A stretch of 64,000 nt of DNA from Mitsuaria chitosanitabida ATCC BAA-476 = NBRC 102408. Lineage in GTDB: Bacteria > Pseudomonadota > Gammaproteobacteria > Burkholderiales > Burkholderiaceae_C. Location: assembly GCF_001598255.1 (NCBI RefSeq), contig NZ_BCYP01000012.1, forward strand, positions 1-64,000, given 5' to 3'. The notes under the pieces were generated by a model. It saw only the letters and a program-made list of their open reading frames with translations. It made no database searches and was not told the origin of the DNA. Positions 27,617 to 38,506 of the stretch are shown piece by piece. Position 1 is the first letter of the stretch, and each line of letters starts with the position of its first letter. A program made the translations under genes and the position numbers.

Positions 27617-27640
27617 AAAAAGAAGGCCGCGTCAGCGGCC
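27617..27640 (-). terminator. Intrinsic terminator after gcvP
   Basis: On the minus strand GGCCGC-TGAC-GCGGCC is followed by TTCTTTTT. It lies 12 nt beyond the gcvP stop and separates the gcv operon from sdaA. Confidence 0.85.
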
Positions 27641-27652
27641 TCCTCGAATCGC

Positions 27653-30544
<2,892 letters not shown>

Positions 30545-30600
30545 GGCGGGGCGATCCTGGAGATGAAATTCATTGCGGCGCGAGGCCCGCTTCGCCTTCC

Positions 30601-30624
30601 CCCTCTCCCGCTTGCGGGAGAGGG
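30601..30624. repeat. REP-like palindrome between gcvH and gcvP
   Basis: CCCTCTCCCGC-TT-GCGGGAGAGGG is a perfect 11-bp stem with a 2-nt loop, followed by AGGGGTGAGGGTGG. This is a common form of dispersed intergenic palindrome in high-GC proteobacteria. In the mRNA it could stabilise the upstream gcvTH part. Confidence 0.75.
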
Positions 30625-30687
30625 AGGGGTGAGGGTGGTGGCGTGGCAGCCGGCCTGGGCGAGGCCTCGCGTGCAGGAGGTCGGCGA

Positions 30688-31059
30688 TTAGCTGTTTTTC
30701 ACCAGCTCGTCGTAGGCCGTCGTGTCCATCAGCTCATCCAGCTCGGACGGGTTGGACAGCTTGACCTTGAAGAACCAGCCGGTCTTCAGCGGATCGCTGT
30801 TGGCCAGCGACGGGTCGTCGCGCAGGGCTTCGTTGACCTCGACGATCTCGCCCGACACGGGGGCGTAGACGTCGGCGGCGGCCTTGACCGACTCGACCAC
30901 GCCGGCCACTTCCTTGGCGGCGAAGCTCTTGCCGACTTCCGGCAGGTCGACGAAGACCACGTCGCCCAGCGCGTCCTGCGCGTGGACCGTGATGCCCACG
31001 GTGGCGATGCCGTCGGTGGTGTCGACCCACTCGTGGTCGGGGGTGTACTTGATGCTCAT
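30688..31059 (-). CDS. gcvH: Glycine cleavage system H protein
   Basis: The 123-aa lipoyl carrier protein starts [33 protein letters not shown] and carries the lipoylated Lys in [17 protein letters not shown]. It shuttles the aminomethyl intermediate among GcvP, GcvT and lipoamide dehydrogenase. A GGAG lies before the ATG. It stands between gcvT and gcvP in the operon. Confidence 0.97.
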   Translation of the reverse strand: MSIKYTPDHEWVDTTDGIATVGITVHAQDALGDVVFVDLPEVGKSFAAKEVAGVVESVKAAADVYAPVSGEIVEVNEALRDDPSLANSDPLKTGWFFKVKLSNPSELDELMDTTAYDELVKNS

Positions 31060-31128
31060 GGAGAGGCTCCGTAAGGGATTCGGTGAGAAGAGAAAACGCG
31101 GAGAGAAACGCGACCCAGGATCAGCGGA

Positions 31129-32262
31129 TCAGCCGCGGAAGTATCCGTTGGGCGTGAAGGGCGTGGAAGAGACCGTCATCGGGGTGCGCTTGCCGCGCAC
31201 CTCGGCGAAGAGCTCGGTCCCGACCGCCGCGAACGCGGTCTGCACATAGCCCAGCGCGACCGGCTTGCCGACCGTCGGGCCCAGCGTGCCGCTGGTGACG
31301 ACGCCGATCTCGACGCCGTTGGCGTCGACCAGCTTCGCGCCTTCGCGCACGGGCATGCGCTCCGAGCTGACCAGGCCGACGCGCTTCTTCGCGACGCCTT
31401 CGGCCAGCTGCTGGTCGACGATGGCCGCGCCCGGATAGCCGCCAGCACGGGCGCCGCCGGCGCGACGCACCTTCTGGATCGCCCAGGTCAGCGAGGCTTC
31501 CACGGGGGTGGCGTTGGTGTCGATGTCGTGGCCGTACAGGCACAGGCCGGCTTCCAGGCGCAGCGAGTCGCGCGCGCCCAGGCCGATGGGCATCACTTCC
31601 GGCTGGGCCAGCAGCTTGCGGGCCAGCTCGACGGCGCGGTCGGCGGGGACCGAGATCTCGTAGCCGTCCTCGCCGGTGTAGCCGGAGCGGGTGACGAAGG
31701 TGGGGATGCCGTCCAGGTCGAAGAAGCCGCCGGTCATGAAGACCAGCTTGGCGACGTCCGGATTCAGGCGGGACAGGGCGGTCACGGCCTGCGGGCCCTG
31801 CAGCGCCAGCAATGCCTGCTCGGGCATCGGGCGGACCTCGCAGCGGCCCGACAGGTGCTGCTGCATGTGGGCGATGTCCTGGTCGCGGCAGCCGGCGTTG
31901 ACGACGACGAACAGGCCGTCGGTGCGGCGCGCGACCATCAGGTCGTCCATGATGCCGGCGTCGTCGTTCAGGAACAGCGCGTAGCGCTGCTTGAACAGGC
32001 CCAGGTCGACGATGTCGACGGGAACCAGGGTTTCCAGCGCGGCGGCGGCGTCGTCGCCGACCAGCAGCACCTGACCCATGTGCGAGACGTCGAACAGGCC
32101 CGCTTGCGAGCGGGTGTGCTTGTGCTCGGCCATGACGCCGGCGGGGTACTGGACCGGCATGTCGTAGCCGGCGAAGGGCACCATCTTGGCGCCGAGTTCG
32201 ATGTGCAGCGCGTGCAGCGGCGTCTTGTTGAGCGCGGCTTGCGCGGGGGTGTCAGCGGACAT
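31129..32262 (-). CDS. gcvT: Glycine cleavage system aminomethyltransferase (T protein)
   Basis: The 377-aa enzyme transfers the methylene group from GcvH to tetrahydrofolate, releasing ammonia. Motifs include LHIELGAKMVPFAGYDMPVQYP, LFDVSHMGQV, and GLGARDSLRLEAGLCLYGHDID in the folate-binding region. It is the first gene behind the tandem glycine riboswitch. The ATG at 32262 is preceded by GGAGT, which abuts the distal arm of a long leader hairpin. An Arg/Gly-rich insert (RRAGGARAGGYPG) is slightly unusual for the family. Confidence 0.96.
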   Translation of the reverse strand: MSADTPAQAALNKTPLHALHIELGAKMVPFAGYDMPVQYPAGVMAEHKHTRSQAGLFDVSHMGQVLLVGDDAAAALETLVPVDIVDLGLFKQRYALFLNDDAGIMDDLMVARRTDGLFVVVNAGCRDQDIAHMQQHLSGRCEVRPMPEQALLALQGPQAVTALSRLNPDVAKLVFMTGGFFDLDGIPTFVTRSGYTGEDGYEISVPADRAVELARKLLAQPEVMPIGLGARDSLRLEAGLCLYGHDIDTNATPVEASLTWAIQKVRRAGGARAGGYPGAAIVDQQLAEGVAKKRVGLVSSERMPVREGAKLVDANGVEIGVVTSGTLGPTVGKPVALGYVQTAFAAVGTELFAEVRGKRTPMTVSSTPFTPNGYFRG

Positions 32263-32271
32263 GTCTCACTC

Positions 32272-32338
32272 CGAGGGCATTCGTCTGGGCAACCCCGGTC
32301 AACAGGCCTGCCGGCCCCGGGGTTGGGAGATGCCCTCG
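32272..32338 (-). promoter_or_regulatory. Long hairpin, putative glycine riboswitch expression platform
   Basis: On the minus strand CGAGGGCAT (32330-32338) pairs perfectly with ATGCCCTCG (32272-32280). Inside, CAACCCCGG (32317-32325) pairs with CCGGGGTTG (32290-32298). The distal arm ends at the first base of the gcvT Shine-Dalgarno. The proximal arm shares 5 nt with the 3' strand of the aptamer II P1 helix, so the two folds exclude each other. No U tract follows, so a translational or Rho-dependent mechanism is more likely than intrinsic termination. Confidence 0.6.
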
Positions 32339-32554
32339 CTGTCCGCTTTACCTGAGAGATTGGCCGTCGGTGGTTGACCGTCAGCTTGCCCCTTCGGTGG
32401 ACGGGCTCGACCGATGGTCCGCCCCGCCTCTCTCCAGTGAGGAACGCCCGAAATCTCGGACGTCTCGTCAGTCCTTTTGCCTGAGCGTTCGCAGCGTGGG
32501 ATCACCAGTGCCACTGCGCCTTCGGCGGCCCCCGCGAGGGGGCTCTCTCCTGAC
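32334..32554 (-). promoter_or_regulatory. Tandem glycine riboswitch of gcvTHP
   Basis: Two glycine aptamers are visible on the minus strand. Aptamer I (32467-32554) has P1 GTCAG / CTGAC, the opening GGAGAGAGCC and the conserved CTCAGGCAAAAGGAC. Aptamer II (32334-32442) has P1 CCTCACTG / CAGCGAGG with one mismatch, GGAGAGAGGC and CTCTCAGGTAAAGCGGACAG. This is the classical cooperative arrangement that turns on the glycine cleavage operon when glycine is abundant. Confidence 0.95.
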
Positions 32555-32563
32555 TGGCGCGCA

Positions 32564-32569
32564 TTGTAG
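32564..32569 (-). promoter_or_regulatory. -10 hexamer TACAAT of the gcv operon
   Basis: TACAAT lies 9 nt before aptamer I P1, so transcription would start just before the riboswitch. No clear -35 is seen. Confidence 0.55.
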
Positions 32570-32621
32570 TCATGGAAATGCCCGCCGCCGAGCGCTTGCC
32601 CCTCGACCGGGCGAGGGCGTG

Positions 32622-32627
32622 CACAAT
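32622..32627 (+). promoter_or_regulatory. -10-like CACAAT, leaderless start of the response regulator
   Basis: CACAAT ends 8 nt before the ATG at 32636 and no Shine-Dalgarno follows. Transcription would begin at or next to the start codon. Confidence 0.5.
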
Positions 32628-32635
32628 CGCGCCCT

Positions 32636-33295
32636 ATGCGACTCCTGCTGGTGGAAGACGACCTGATGATCGGCGAGCAGCTGCTCGAGCTGCTGCGCGC
32701 CGAGGGTTACGCGGTGGACTGGGTGCGGGACGGCGAGATCGCCGACACCGCGCTGCAGTCCCAGACCTACGACCTGGTGCTGCTCGACCTGGGCCTGCCC
32801 AAGCGCGACGGCATGAGCGTGCTGCAGGCGCTGCGCGCCCGCAAGCAGGCGGTGCCGGTGCTGATCGCCACCGCCCGCGACGCCACCGCCCAGCGGGTGG
32901 CCGGGCTGGATGCCGGCGCCGACGACTACGTGCTCAAGCCCTTCGAGCTCGACGAGCTCCTGGCCCGCATCCGCGCGCTGCTGCGCCGCGCGGCCGGCCG
33001 CTCCGAGCCGGTCTACGAGCACATGGGCGTGAGCATCAATCCCGCCACCCGCGAGGTCACCGCCCATGGCCACCCCGTGACGCTGTCCGCGCGCGAATGG
33101 GCGGTGCTGGAGCCGCTGCTCGCGCGCCCCGGCATCGTGCTGTCGCGCCAGCAGCTGGAGGAGAAGCTCTACGGCTGGAAGGACGAGATCAGCAGCAACG
33201 CGGTCGAGGTCTACATCCACGGCCTGCGCAAGAAGCTGGGCGCGGAGCTGATCCAGAACGTGCGCGGCGTCGGCTACCGGGTCCCCAAGGAATGA
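32636..33295 (+). CDS. OmpR-family response regulator (QseB/PmrA-like)
   Basis: The 219-aa protein has an N-terminal receiver (LLVEDDLMIGEQLLE, phosphoacceptor in YDLVLLDLGLPKRDG, Lys in DYVLKPFELDELLARI). A C-terminal winged helix has SAREWAVLEPLLARPGIVLSRQQLEEKLYG and EVYIHGLRKKLG. It resembles the QseB/PmrA/TctD branch. It is coupled to the downstream kinase by an ATGA overlap. Four TTAAG-like hexamers ahead of the following degP-like gene fit the binding pattern of PmrA-type regulators, so that gene may be a target. Confidence 0.9.
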   Translation: MRLLLVEDDLMIGEQLLELLRAEGYAVDWVRDGEIADTALQSQTYDLVLLDLGLPKRDGMSVLQALRARKQAVPVLIATARDATAQRVAGLDAGADDYVLKPFELDELLARIRALLRRAAGRSEPVYEHMGVSINPATREVTAHGHPVTLSAREWAVLEPLLARPGIVLSRQQLEEKLYGWKDEISSNAVEVYIHGLRKKLGAELIQNVRGVGYRVPKE

Positions 33296-34710
33296 GCGCC
33301 GCACCGGGCAGCCGGCGCTGGACGCTGCTGCCGCGCTCGCTGCGCTACCGGCTGCTGCTGTTCCTCCTGGGCGCGATGCTGACCAGCGCGCTGATCCAGG
33401 GCATGAGCGCCTATCGCAACGCGCTCATGGAGACCGACGAGATCTTCGACTACCAGATGCAGCAGGTGGCGCTGTCGCTGCGCGCCGGCATGGGCACGGG
33501 CCTGCCGCTGACGCTGGGCGAGGAGCAGAGCATCGACCTGATCGTGCAGGTCTGGGGGCTGGACGGCACGCCGCTGTACCGCTCGGCCGGGCCGGACTGG
33601 CTGCCGCAGCGCGCGGTGCTGGGTTTTTCCAACGTGGCGCTGCGCGGCAAGCGCTATCGGGTCTTCGCGGTCCAGGGCCGCTTCCAGGTCGTGCAGGTGG
33701 CGCAGGACATCGCCGTGCGCCAGCGCATGGCCGGCCAACTGGCCTGGCGCACCGTGCTCCCCACCGCGCTGATGCTGCCGATGCTGGCGCTGGTCGTGTG
33801 GTGGGTGGTGAGCCATTCGCTGGCGCCGCTGGAGCGGGTCCGGCAGCAGCTCTCGCGCCGCGTCGCGCAAGACCTGGCCCCGGTCGACGAGGCCGACGTG
33901 CCCAGCGAGGTCCAGCCGCTGGTGACCGAACTGAACGGGCTGCTCGCGCGTGTCGGGCAGGCCTTCGAGGCGCAGCAGCACTTCGTCGCCGACGCGGCGC
34001 ATGAGCTGCGCTCGCCGCTGGCGGCGCTCAAGCTGCAGCTGCAGTCGGTGCGCCGCGCCCCCGACGAGGCGGCGCGCGCCCAGGCGCTGGAGCGCCTGGG
34101 GCAGGGCATCGACCGGGCCTCCCATCTCATCGAGCAATTGCTCGCGCTGGCCCGCCAGGACAGCGCCAAGACGCCCGCGCCGGCGCAGGTGATCGCGCTG
34201 GACCAGCTGTGCCGGGACGTCGTGGTGGACTGCGCGACGCTGGCGCAGGGCCGTGGCATCGACCTGGGGCTGGGGCGCTGCGACGAGGTCCGCGTCGACG
34301 GGCATCCGGAGGCGCTCACCATGCTGCTGCGCAACCTGGTCGACAACGGCATCAAGTACGGCCGTGGCCGCGTCGACCTGAGTCTGGAACGCAGCGGCGG
34401 CCAGGCCCTGCTGGTGGTCGAGGACGACGGCCCCGGCATCCCGGACGCCGAGCGCGGCCGGGTGTTCGACCGCTTCTACCGCTCCGAGTCGCAGGCGCAG
34501 CAGGCGCCGGGGAGCGGCCTGGGTCTGGCACTGGTGCGCAGCATCGCGCAGGACCACGGCGCCCTGCTGCGCCTGGGGCACAGCACCGCGCTCGGCGGCT
34601 TGCGCGTGGAGATGGCGCTGCCGCTGTCGCGGCGTCCGCAGCCGGCGACGACGCCGCCGGCGATCGCCGCCGCGCCCGCGCCGGAACTGCCGCCGCCCGA
34701 CGTCGTCTGA
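33292..34710 (+). CDS. Sensor histidine kinase (QseC/PmrB-like)
   Basis: The 472-aa kinase has two membrane helices (about residues 20-40 and 160-182) around a sensor domain of about 120 residues. A HAMP-like linker (HSLAPLERVRQQLSRR) follows, then the H-box FVADAAHELRSPLAALKLQLQ, the N-box NLVDNGIKYGRGRV and the G boxes DDGPGIPDAE and GSGLGLALV. The periplasmic domain has the QseC/TctE form. A Pro/Ala-rich tail (about 25 residues) ends the protein. The signal is unknown. Confidence 0.9.
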   Translation: MSAAPGSRRWTLLPRSLRYRLLLFLLGAMLTSALIQGMSAYRNALMETDEIFDYQMQQVALSLRAGMGTGLPLTLGEEQSIDLIVQVWGLDGTPLYRSAGPDWLPQRAVLGFSNVALRGKRYRVFAVQGRFQVVQVAQDIAVRQRMAGQLAWRTVLPTALMLPMLALVVWWVVSHSLAPLERVRQQLSRRVAQDLAPVDEADVPSEVQPLVTELNGLLARVGQAFEAQQHFVADAAHELRSPLAALKLQLQSVRRAPDEAARAQALERLGQGIDRASHLIEQLLALARQDSAKTPAPAQVIALDQLCRDVVVDCATLAQGRGIDLGLGRCDEVRVDGHPEALTMLLRNLVDNGIKYGRGRVDLSLERSGGQALLVVEDDGPGIPDAERGRVFDRFYRSESQAQQAPGSGLGLALVRSIAQDHGALLRLGHSTALGGLRVEMALPLSRRPQPATTPPAIAAAPAPELPPPDVV

Positions 34711-34730
34711 TCGCGCGAGGCAGCGCGACA

Positions 34731-34763
34731 TCGACGTGATGTCGACGTGATGTCGACGTGATG
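34731..34763. repeat. Three perfect 11-bp tandem repeats
   Basis: TCGACGTGATG occurs three times in a row, 20 bp after the kinase stop and 55 bp before the TTAAG box array. The 11-bp period equals about one helical turn. It may be an operator or simply slipped DNA. Confidence 0.85.
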
Positions 34764-34817
34764 GTCGTGGGTCTCGCGACGCGGGGCCACGGGGCGAATC
34801 GGTCTCTCCGTGGCCCG

Positions 34818-34857
34818 CTTAAGGGATCGCTAAGCGCCGGATTAAGAGCGGACTAAG
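34818..34857 (+). promoter_or_regulatory. Four PmrA/OmpR-type half sites before degP
   Basis: CTTAAG (34818), GCTAAG (34829), ATTAAG (34841) and ACTAAG (34852) are spaced 11, 12 and 11 bp. Two YTTAAG-N5-YTTAAG-like boxes result, the known arrangement of PmrA-type direct repeats. They lie 78-117 bp before the protease ATG, a suitable place for activation. Confidence 0.6.
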
Positions 34858-34934
34858 GCTCGCTCCTCACACTTCCAGCCATCGAGTCTGCGACGGGCTC
34901 CCGCCCCGGCAGGCTCTCCTCACAGGAGGCTCAG

Positions 34935-36521
34935 ATGGCTCAAGTGGAAAAGATGATCTCGGTGAAGAAGCTCGTGTGGGCGCTGGCCGCGGCCGGCGTG
35001 CTCGGTGCCGGTGGTGGCGCGCTGGCGATGCGCAACGCCAAGCTGGCGCCGGCGGCGGACACGCGGACCGAGTCGACCGCCTCGTCCTCGACGTCGGGCG
35101 GTGATGGCACCCAGGTCGCCGCGGTGACCACCCCGCTGGCCGGCACCGCGTCGCCGGCCTCGTACACCCCGCCGCCCGCCGGCATGCCCGACTTCGCGCA
35201 GATCGCCGCGACGCAGGGCCCGGCCGTGGTCAACATCAGCGTGTCCGGCGTCGTGAAGACGCGCGCCGCGCGCGCGCCCCAGATCGATCCCGACGATCCG
35301 TTCTACGACTTCTTCCGCCGCTTCGGCGTGCCCGGCATGCCGGGCGGCCCCGGGGGCGAGGACGGCGGCGGCAGCCGCCAGATCCGAGGCCAGGGCTCGG
35401 GCTTCATCGTCAGCACCGACGGCATCATCCTGACCAACGCCCACGTCGTGCAGGACGCGCAGGAGGTCGTGGTCAAGCTGACCGACCGCCGCGAGTTCCG
35501 CGCCAAGGTGCTGGGCAGCGACAAGTCGACCGACGTCGCGGTGCTCAAGATCGACGCCAAGAACCTCCCCACGGTGCGCCTGGGCCAGACCAAGGACCTG
35601 CGCGTGGGCGAATGGGTGCTGGCCATCGGCTCGCCCTTCGGCTTCGAGAACAGCGTCAGCGCCGGCGTGATCAGCGCCAAGGGCCGCTCGCTCGGCCCGG
35701 ACGAGAGCCGCGTGCCCTTCCTGCAGACCGACGTCGCCATCAACCCCGGCAATTCCGGCGGCCCGCTGTTCAACGCGCGCGGCGAGGTGGTCGGGATCAA
35801 CTCGCAGATCTACAGCGCCTCGGGCGGCTACCAGGGCCTGTCCTTCGCGATCCCGGTGGAGGTGGCCAGCAAGGTCCGCGCCCAGATCGAGAAGGGCGGC
35901 AAGGTGCAGCACGCCAAGCTGGGCGTGATGGTGCAGGAGGTCAACCAGGGCTTCGCCGATTCCTTCAAGCTGGAGAAGCCGGAAGGCGCGCTGGTCGCCA
36001 ACGTCGAGGACGGCGGTCCGGCCGCGAAGGCGGGGCTGCGCTCGGGCGACGTGATCCTGAGCTTCGGCGGTCAGCGCATCGTCGGCAGCGGCGACCTGCC
36101 GGCCCTGGTCGACCAGTCGGCGCCCGGTGACAAGGTGCCCATCGAGGTGTGGCGCGCCGGCAAGCGCGAGACGCTGTCGGCCACGCTGGGCGACGCCAAC
36201 GACAAGGCGGCCAAGGTCGCCAAGGGCGACGAGCAGGGCGCTTCCGCGCATGGGAAGCTGGGCCTGGCCCTGCGTCCGCTGCAGGCGGAGGAGCGCCGCC
36301 AGCTCGGCACCCGCGACGGCCTGCTGATCCAGGAGGTCACCGACGGCAGCGCCGCGGCGCGAGCCGGCGTGCGCCCCGGCGACGTCCTGCTGGCGATCAA
36401 CGGCACGCCGGTGCAGTCGGTCGATCAGGTGCGCGGCGCGGTGTCGGGCGCGAGCAAGTCGGTGGCGCTGCTGGTGCAGCGCGGCGGCGACAAGATCTTC
36501 GTGCCGGTCAGCATCGGCTGA
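34935..36521 (+). CDS. Do-family periplasmic serine protease (DegP/MucD type)
   Basis: The 528-aa protein has a membrane-anchor or signal segment (KKLVWALAAAGVLGAGGGALA) and a Thr/Ser/Pro linker. The trypsin-like domain has His at about 170 (TNAHVV), Asp at about 200 (STDVAVLKID) and Ser at about 274 (NPGNSGGPL). Two PDZ domains follow (about 310-400 and 430-525). It is a periplasmic protein-quality protease and chaperone. AGGAGG precedes the ATG at 34935. No rpoE or rseA genes adjoin it; instead a two-component system does, with TTAAG boxes in the gap. It ends at a strong terminator. Confidence 0.92.
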   Translation: MAQVEKMISVKKLVWALAAAGVLGAGGGALAMRNAKLAPAADTRTESTASSSTSGGDGTQVAAVTTPLAGTASPASYTPPPAGMPDFAQIAATQGPAVVNISVSGVVKTRAARAPQIDPDDPFYDFFRRFGVPGMPGGPGGEDGGGSRQIRGQGSGFIVSTDGIILTNAHVVQDAQEVVVKLTDRREFRAKVLGSDKSTDVAVLKIDAKNLPTVRLGQTKDLRVGEWVLAIGSPFGFENSVSAGVISAKGRSLGPDESRVPFLQTDVAINPGNSGGPLFNARGEVVGINSQIYSASGGYQGLSFAIPVEVASKVRAQIEKGGKVQHAKLGVMVQEVNQGFADSFKLEKPEGALVANVEDGGPAAKAGLRSGDVILSFGGQRIVGSGDLPALVDQSAPGDKVPIEVWRAGKRETLSATLGDANDKAAKVAKGDEQGASAHGKLGLALRPLQAEERRQLGTRDGLLIQEVTDGSAAARAGVRPGDVLLAINGTPVQSVDQVRGAVSGASKSVALLVQRGGDKIFVPVSIG

Positions 36522-36579
36522 CGCGTCCCTCGAGTTTTCCAGTCCCTCAACCAACCGCTGCCTGTGGCGGTTGCTCCGT

Positions 36580-36613
36580 GGGCCCGCGCGTGGTGGCGCG
36601 GGCCCTTTTTTTC
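36580..36613 (+). terminator. Intrinsic terminator after the DegP-type gene
   Basis: GGGCCCGCGC / GCGCGGGCCC form a 10-bp stem with a 6-nt loop followed by eight T. A smaller hairpin AACCGC / GCGGTT precedes it. Confidence 0.95.
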
Positions 36614-36740
36614 TCGCGTCAAACGCCATGCCGGATGGGTTCCAGCCTCTGGGAAAGTCCGGAGCACCGATCGGCGACGGGAACCGAGGGCGTCGGCGAC
36701 AGGACGAACGCGGCTCGCTCACAGCCTGTCCTGATTGATC

Positions 36741-37511
36741 ATGTCCTCCCACCCTCGCGCGGCGAAGGCCGGCCCCTCGACCATCCGAGCCTCCGCCGAC
36801 CTCCACGCCGCCCAGTCGGCACTCCGCCGGTCGCTCGAGCGGGCACGGCGAAACGCCGGCCTCCTGGTCCCGCCTGACCGTACACCTCGCCCCGTCGTCG
36901 AGCTGACGACTCCCGCGCCCGTACGCGAGGCGCTGCCGTCCCCCCGGCAGGGCGAAGACCACCTTCTCTGGCTGGGCGACCGCGGTCGCGCCCGGCAACT
37001 GCGCAGAAGCTTGCGCAGCCTGCTTCTGCGCATGGCCGAACCGCCCGTGCGCCCGCGCCCGGGCGGCTGGCTCGGCCTGCTGGCGCGGCGCGCCCCGGCG
37101 GCGCATCGGACCGTGGACAACCAACTGACGGAGCGACTGCTACCGCTCATCCGACGGATGTGTGACGACCATCGTCACGTGCACGATCGGCGGAGAAGCT
37201 CCGACAAGGAGCGGCACTTCGTCGTCAGCGTGATGTCCCGGCACGCCGTGGCGGTGCTCCAGGGCTTGGAGGCCGAAGAGGTCGCGCGCATCGACACTGC
37301 CTTGCGCGGCCGGGCCGGAGTGCTCGATGTGGCGCTCGCACAGATCCGTCGCCAACTGCGAGAGATCGCCAGCAAGGGCGAGCGGGGCCTGGCGGGCGGC
37401 GAGTCCGCGCTCATGCGCTGCGCGCAGCACACCTTGTCGCTGAACTGCGTGAAGGAGGCGCTGCGCCTAGCCCTCCGGGCGATCGCCAACAGTCGCCCGC
37501 CGGGGGGCTGA
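36741..37511 (+). CDS. Hypothetical protein, helical, Arg-rich
   Basis: The 256-aa product is not recognised. It is rich in Arg, Ala and Leu and predicted mostly helical, with no signal peptide or membrane helix. A conserved-looking core runs from about residue 120 (NQLTERLLPLIRRMCDDHRHVHDRRRSSDKERHF) to 225. Its codons include more CGA, GTA, ACA, CTA and GCA than its neighbours, which hints at transfer or weak selection. ATG at 36741 follows an in-frame TTG at 36735. There is no clear ribosome site. It lies between the degP terminator and xerD, so it may be monocistronic. It might not be a real gene. Confidence 0.5.
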   Translation: MSSHPRAAKAGPSTIRASADLHAAQSALRRSLERARRNAGLLVPPDRTPRPVVELTTPAPVREALPSPRQGEDHLLWLGDRGRARQLRRSLRSLLLRMAEPPVRPRPGGWLGLLARRAPAAHRTVDNQLTERLLPLIRRMCDDHRHVHDRRRSSDKERHFVVSVMSRHAVAVLQGLEAEEVARIDTALRGRAGVLDVALAQIRRQLREIASKGERGLAGGESALMRCAQHTLSLNCVKEALRLALRAIANSRPPGG

Positions 37512-37534
37512 AAGGGCGGTGGCATCATGCGCGG

Positions 37535-38482
37535 ATGTCGTCCCCCATCCCGTCCGAATCGACGCCACTCCCGTCAGGCGCGCCGGAGCGCCAGCGCAGC
37601 CAGCGCGCGATCGACACCTTCGTCGAGTCGCTCTGGATCGAGGAGGGCCTGTCGCGCAACACGCAGCTCGCCTACCGGCGTGATCTCCAGCTGCTGGCCG
37701 ACTGGCTGGCCGCCCACGAGGGGCGCGATCTCGACCACGCCACCGAGCTCGACCTGATGGGCTATGCGTCGTCACGCCATGACGGCGGCAAGGCGACCTC
37801 GGCGAACCGGCGGCTGTCCGTGTTCAAGCGCTACTTCCGCTGGGCGCTGCGCGAGCGCCGCGTCGAGCGCGATCCCACGCTCAAGCTGATCGCGGCGAAG
37901 AAGCCGATGCGCGTGCCCAAGACACTGTCGCAGGGTCAGGTGGAGGCGCTGCTCGACGCCCCCGACGTCGGCACGCCGCAGGGCTTGCGCGACCGCGCGA
38001 TGCTGGAGCTGATGTACGCCAGCGGACTGCGGGTCACCGAGCTGGTGACGCTCAAGAGCGTGCACGTCGGCTTGCGCGAGGCGGTGCTGCGCGTCACGGG
38101 CAAGGGCGACAAGGAGCGCATGGTCCCCTTCGGCGAGGAGGCCCATGTCTGGCTGATGCGCTACCTGGCCGAGTCGCGCCCGTTGCTGCTGACCGCGCGC
38201 GGCACCGACGACCTGTTCATCACCAAGCTGGGCAAGGGCATGACGCGGGAGAGCTTCTGGCGCCTGGTCAAGAAGTACGCGCTGATCGCCGGCATCACGG
38301 TGCCGATCTCGCCGCACACGCTGCGGCACGCCTTCGCCACGCATCTGCTGAACCATGGCGCGGACCTGCGCGCGGTGCAGCTGCTGCTGGGGCACGCCGA
38401 CCTGTCGACCACGCAGATCTACACGCACGTCGCGCGCGAGCGCCTGAAGGTCCTGCACGCCGCGCATCACCCGCGGGGGTGA
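37535..38482 (+). CDS. xerD: Tyrosine recombinase XerD
   Basis: The 315-aa protein has an N-terminal SAM-like DNA-binding domain (IDTFVESLWIEEGLSRNTQLAYRRDLQLLADWL). The catalytic domain shows the Arg in YASGLRVTELVTL, Lys in VTGKGDKERMVP, HTLRHAFATHLLNHGADLR, the second His in LLGHADLSTTQIYTHV and the nucleophilic Tyr. Length and N-terminal form fit XerD, partner of XerC at dif for chromosome dimer resolution. It is a stand-alone housekeeping copy; no att sites or phage genes are near. Confidence 0.92.
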   Translation: MSSPIPSESTPLPSGAPERQRSQRAIDTFVESLWIEEGLSRNTQLAYRRDLQLLADWLAAHEGRDLDHATELDLMGYASSRHDGGKATSANRRLSVFKRYFRWALRERRVERDPTLKLIAAKKPMRVPKTLSQGQVEALLDAPDVGTPQGLRDRAMLELMYASGLRVTELVTLKSVHVGLREAVLRVTGKGDKERMVPFGEEAHVWLMRYLAESRPLLLTARGTDDLFITKLGKGMTRESFWRLVKKYALIAGITVPISPHTLRHAFATHLLNHGADLRAVQLLLGHADLSTTQIYTHVARERLKVLHAAHHPRG

Positions 38483-38486
38483 GCGA

Positions 38487-38504
38487 CCGGCGCGGCGGCG
38501 CCGG
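38487..38504. terminator. Hairpin between xerD and the Lrp gene
   Basis: CCGGCGC / GCGCCGG form a 7-bp stem around GGCG in the 24-bp gap between convergent genes. No U tract. Confidence 0.45.
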
Positions 38505-38506
38505 CC

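Noticed and set aside
34920-37124. Minus-strand frame of 734 codons over degP and the following gap
   Set aside because: It crosses a strong terminator and is a mirror of the DegP-type gene.
37535-38482. Integrase of a mobile element
   Set aside because: Sequence form and length fit chromosomal XerD, and no phage, tRNA junction or attachment repeats are nearby.
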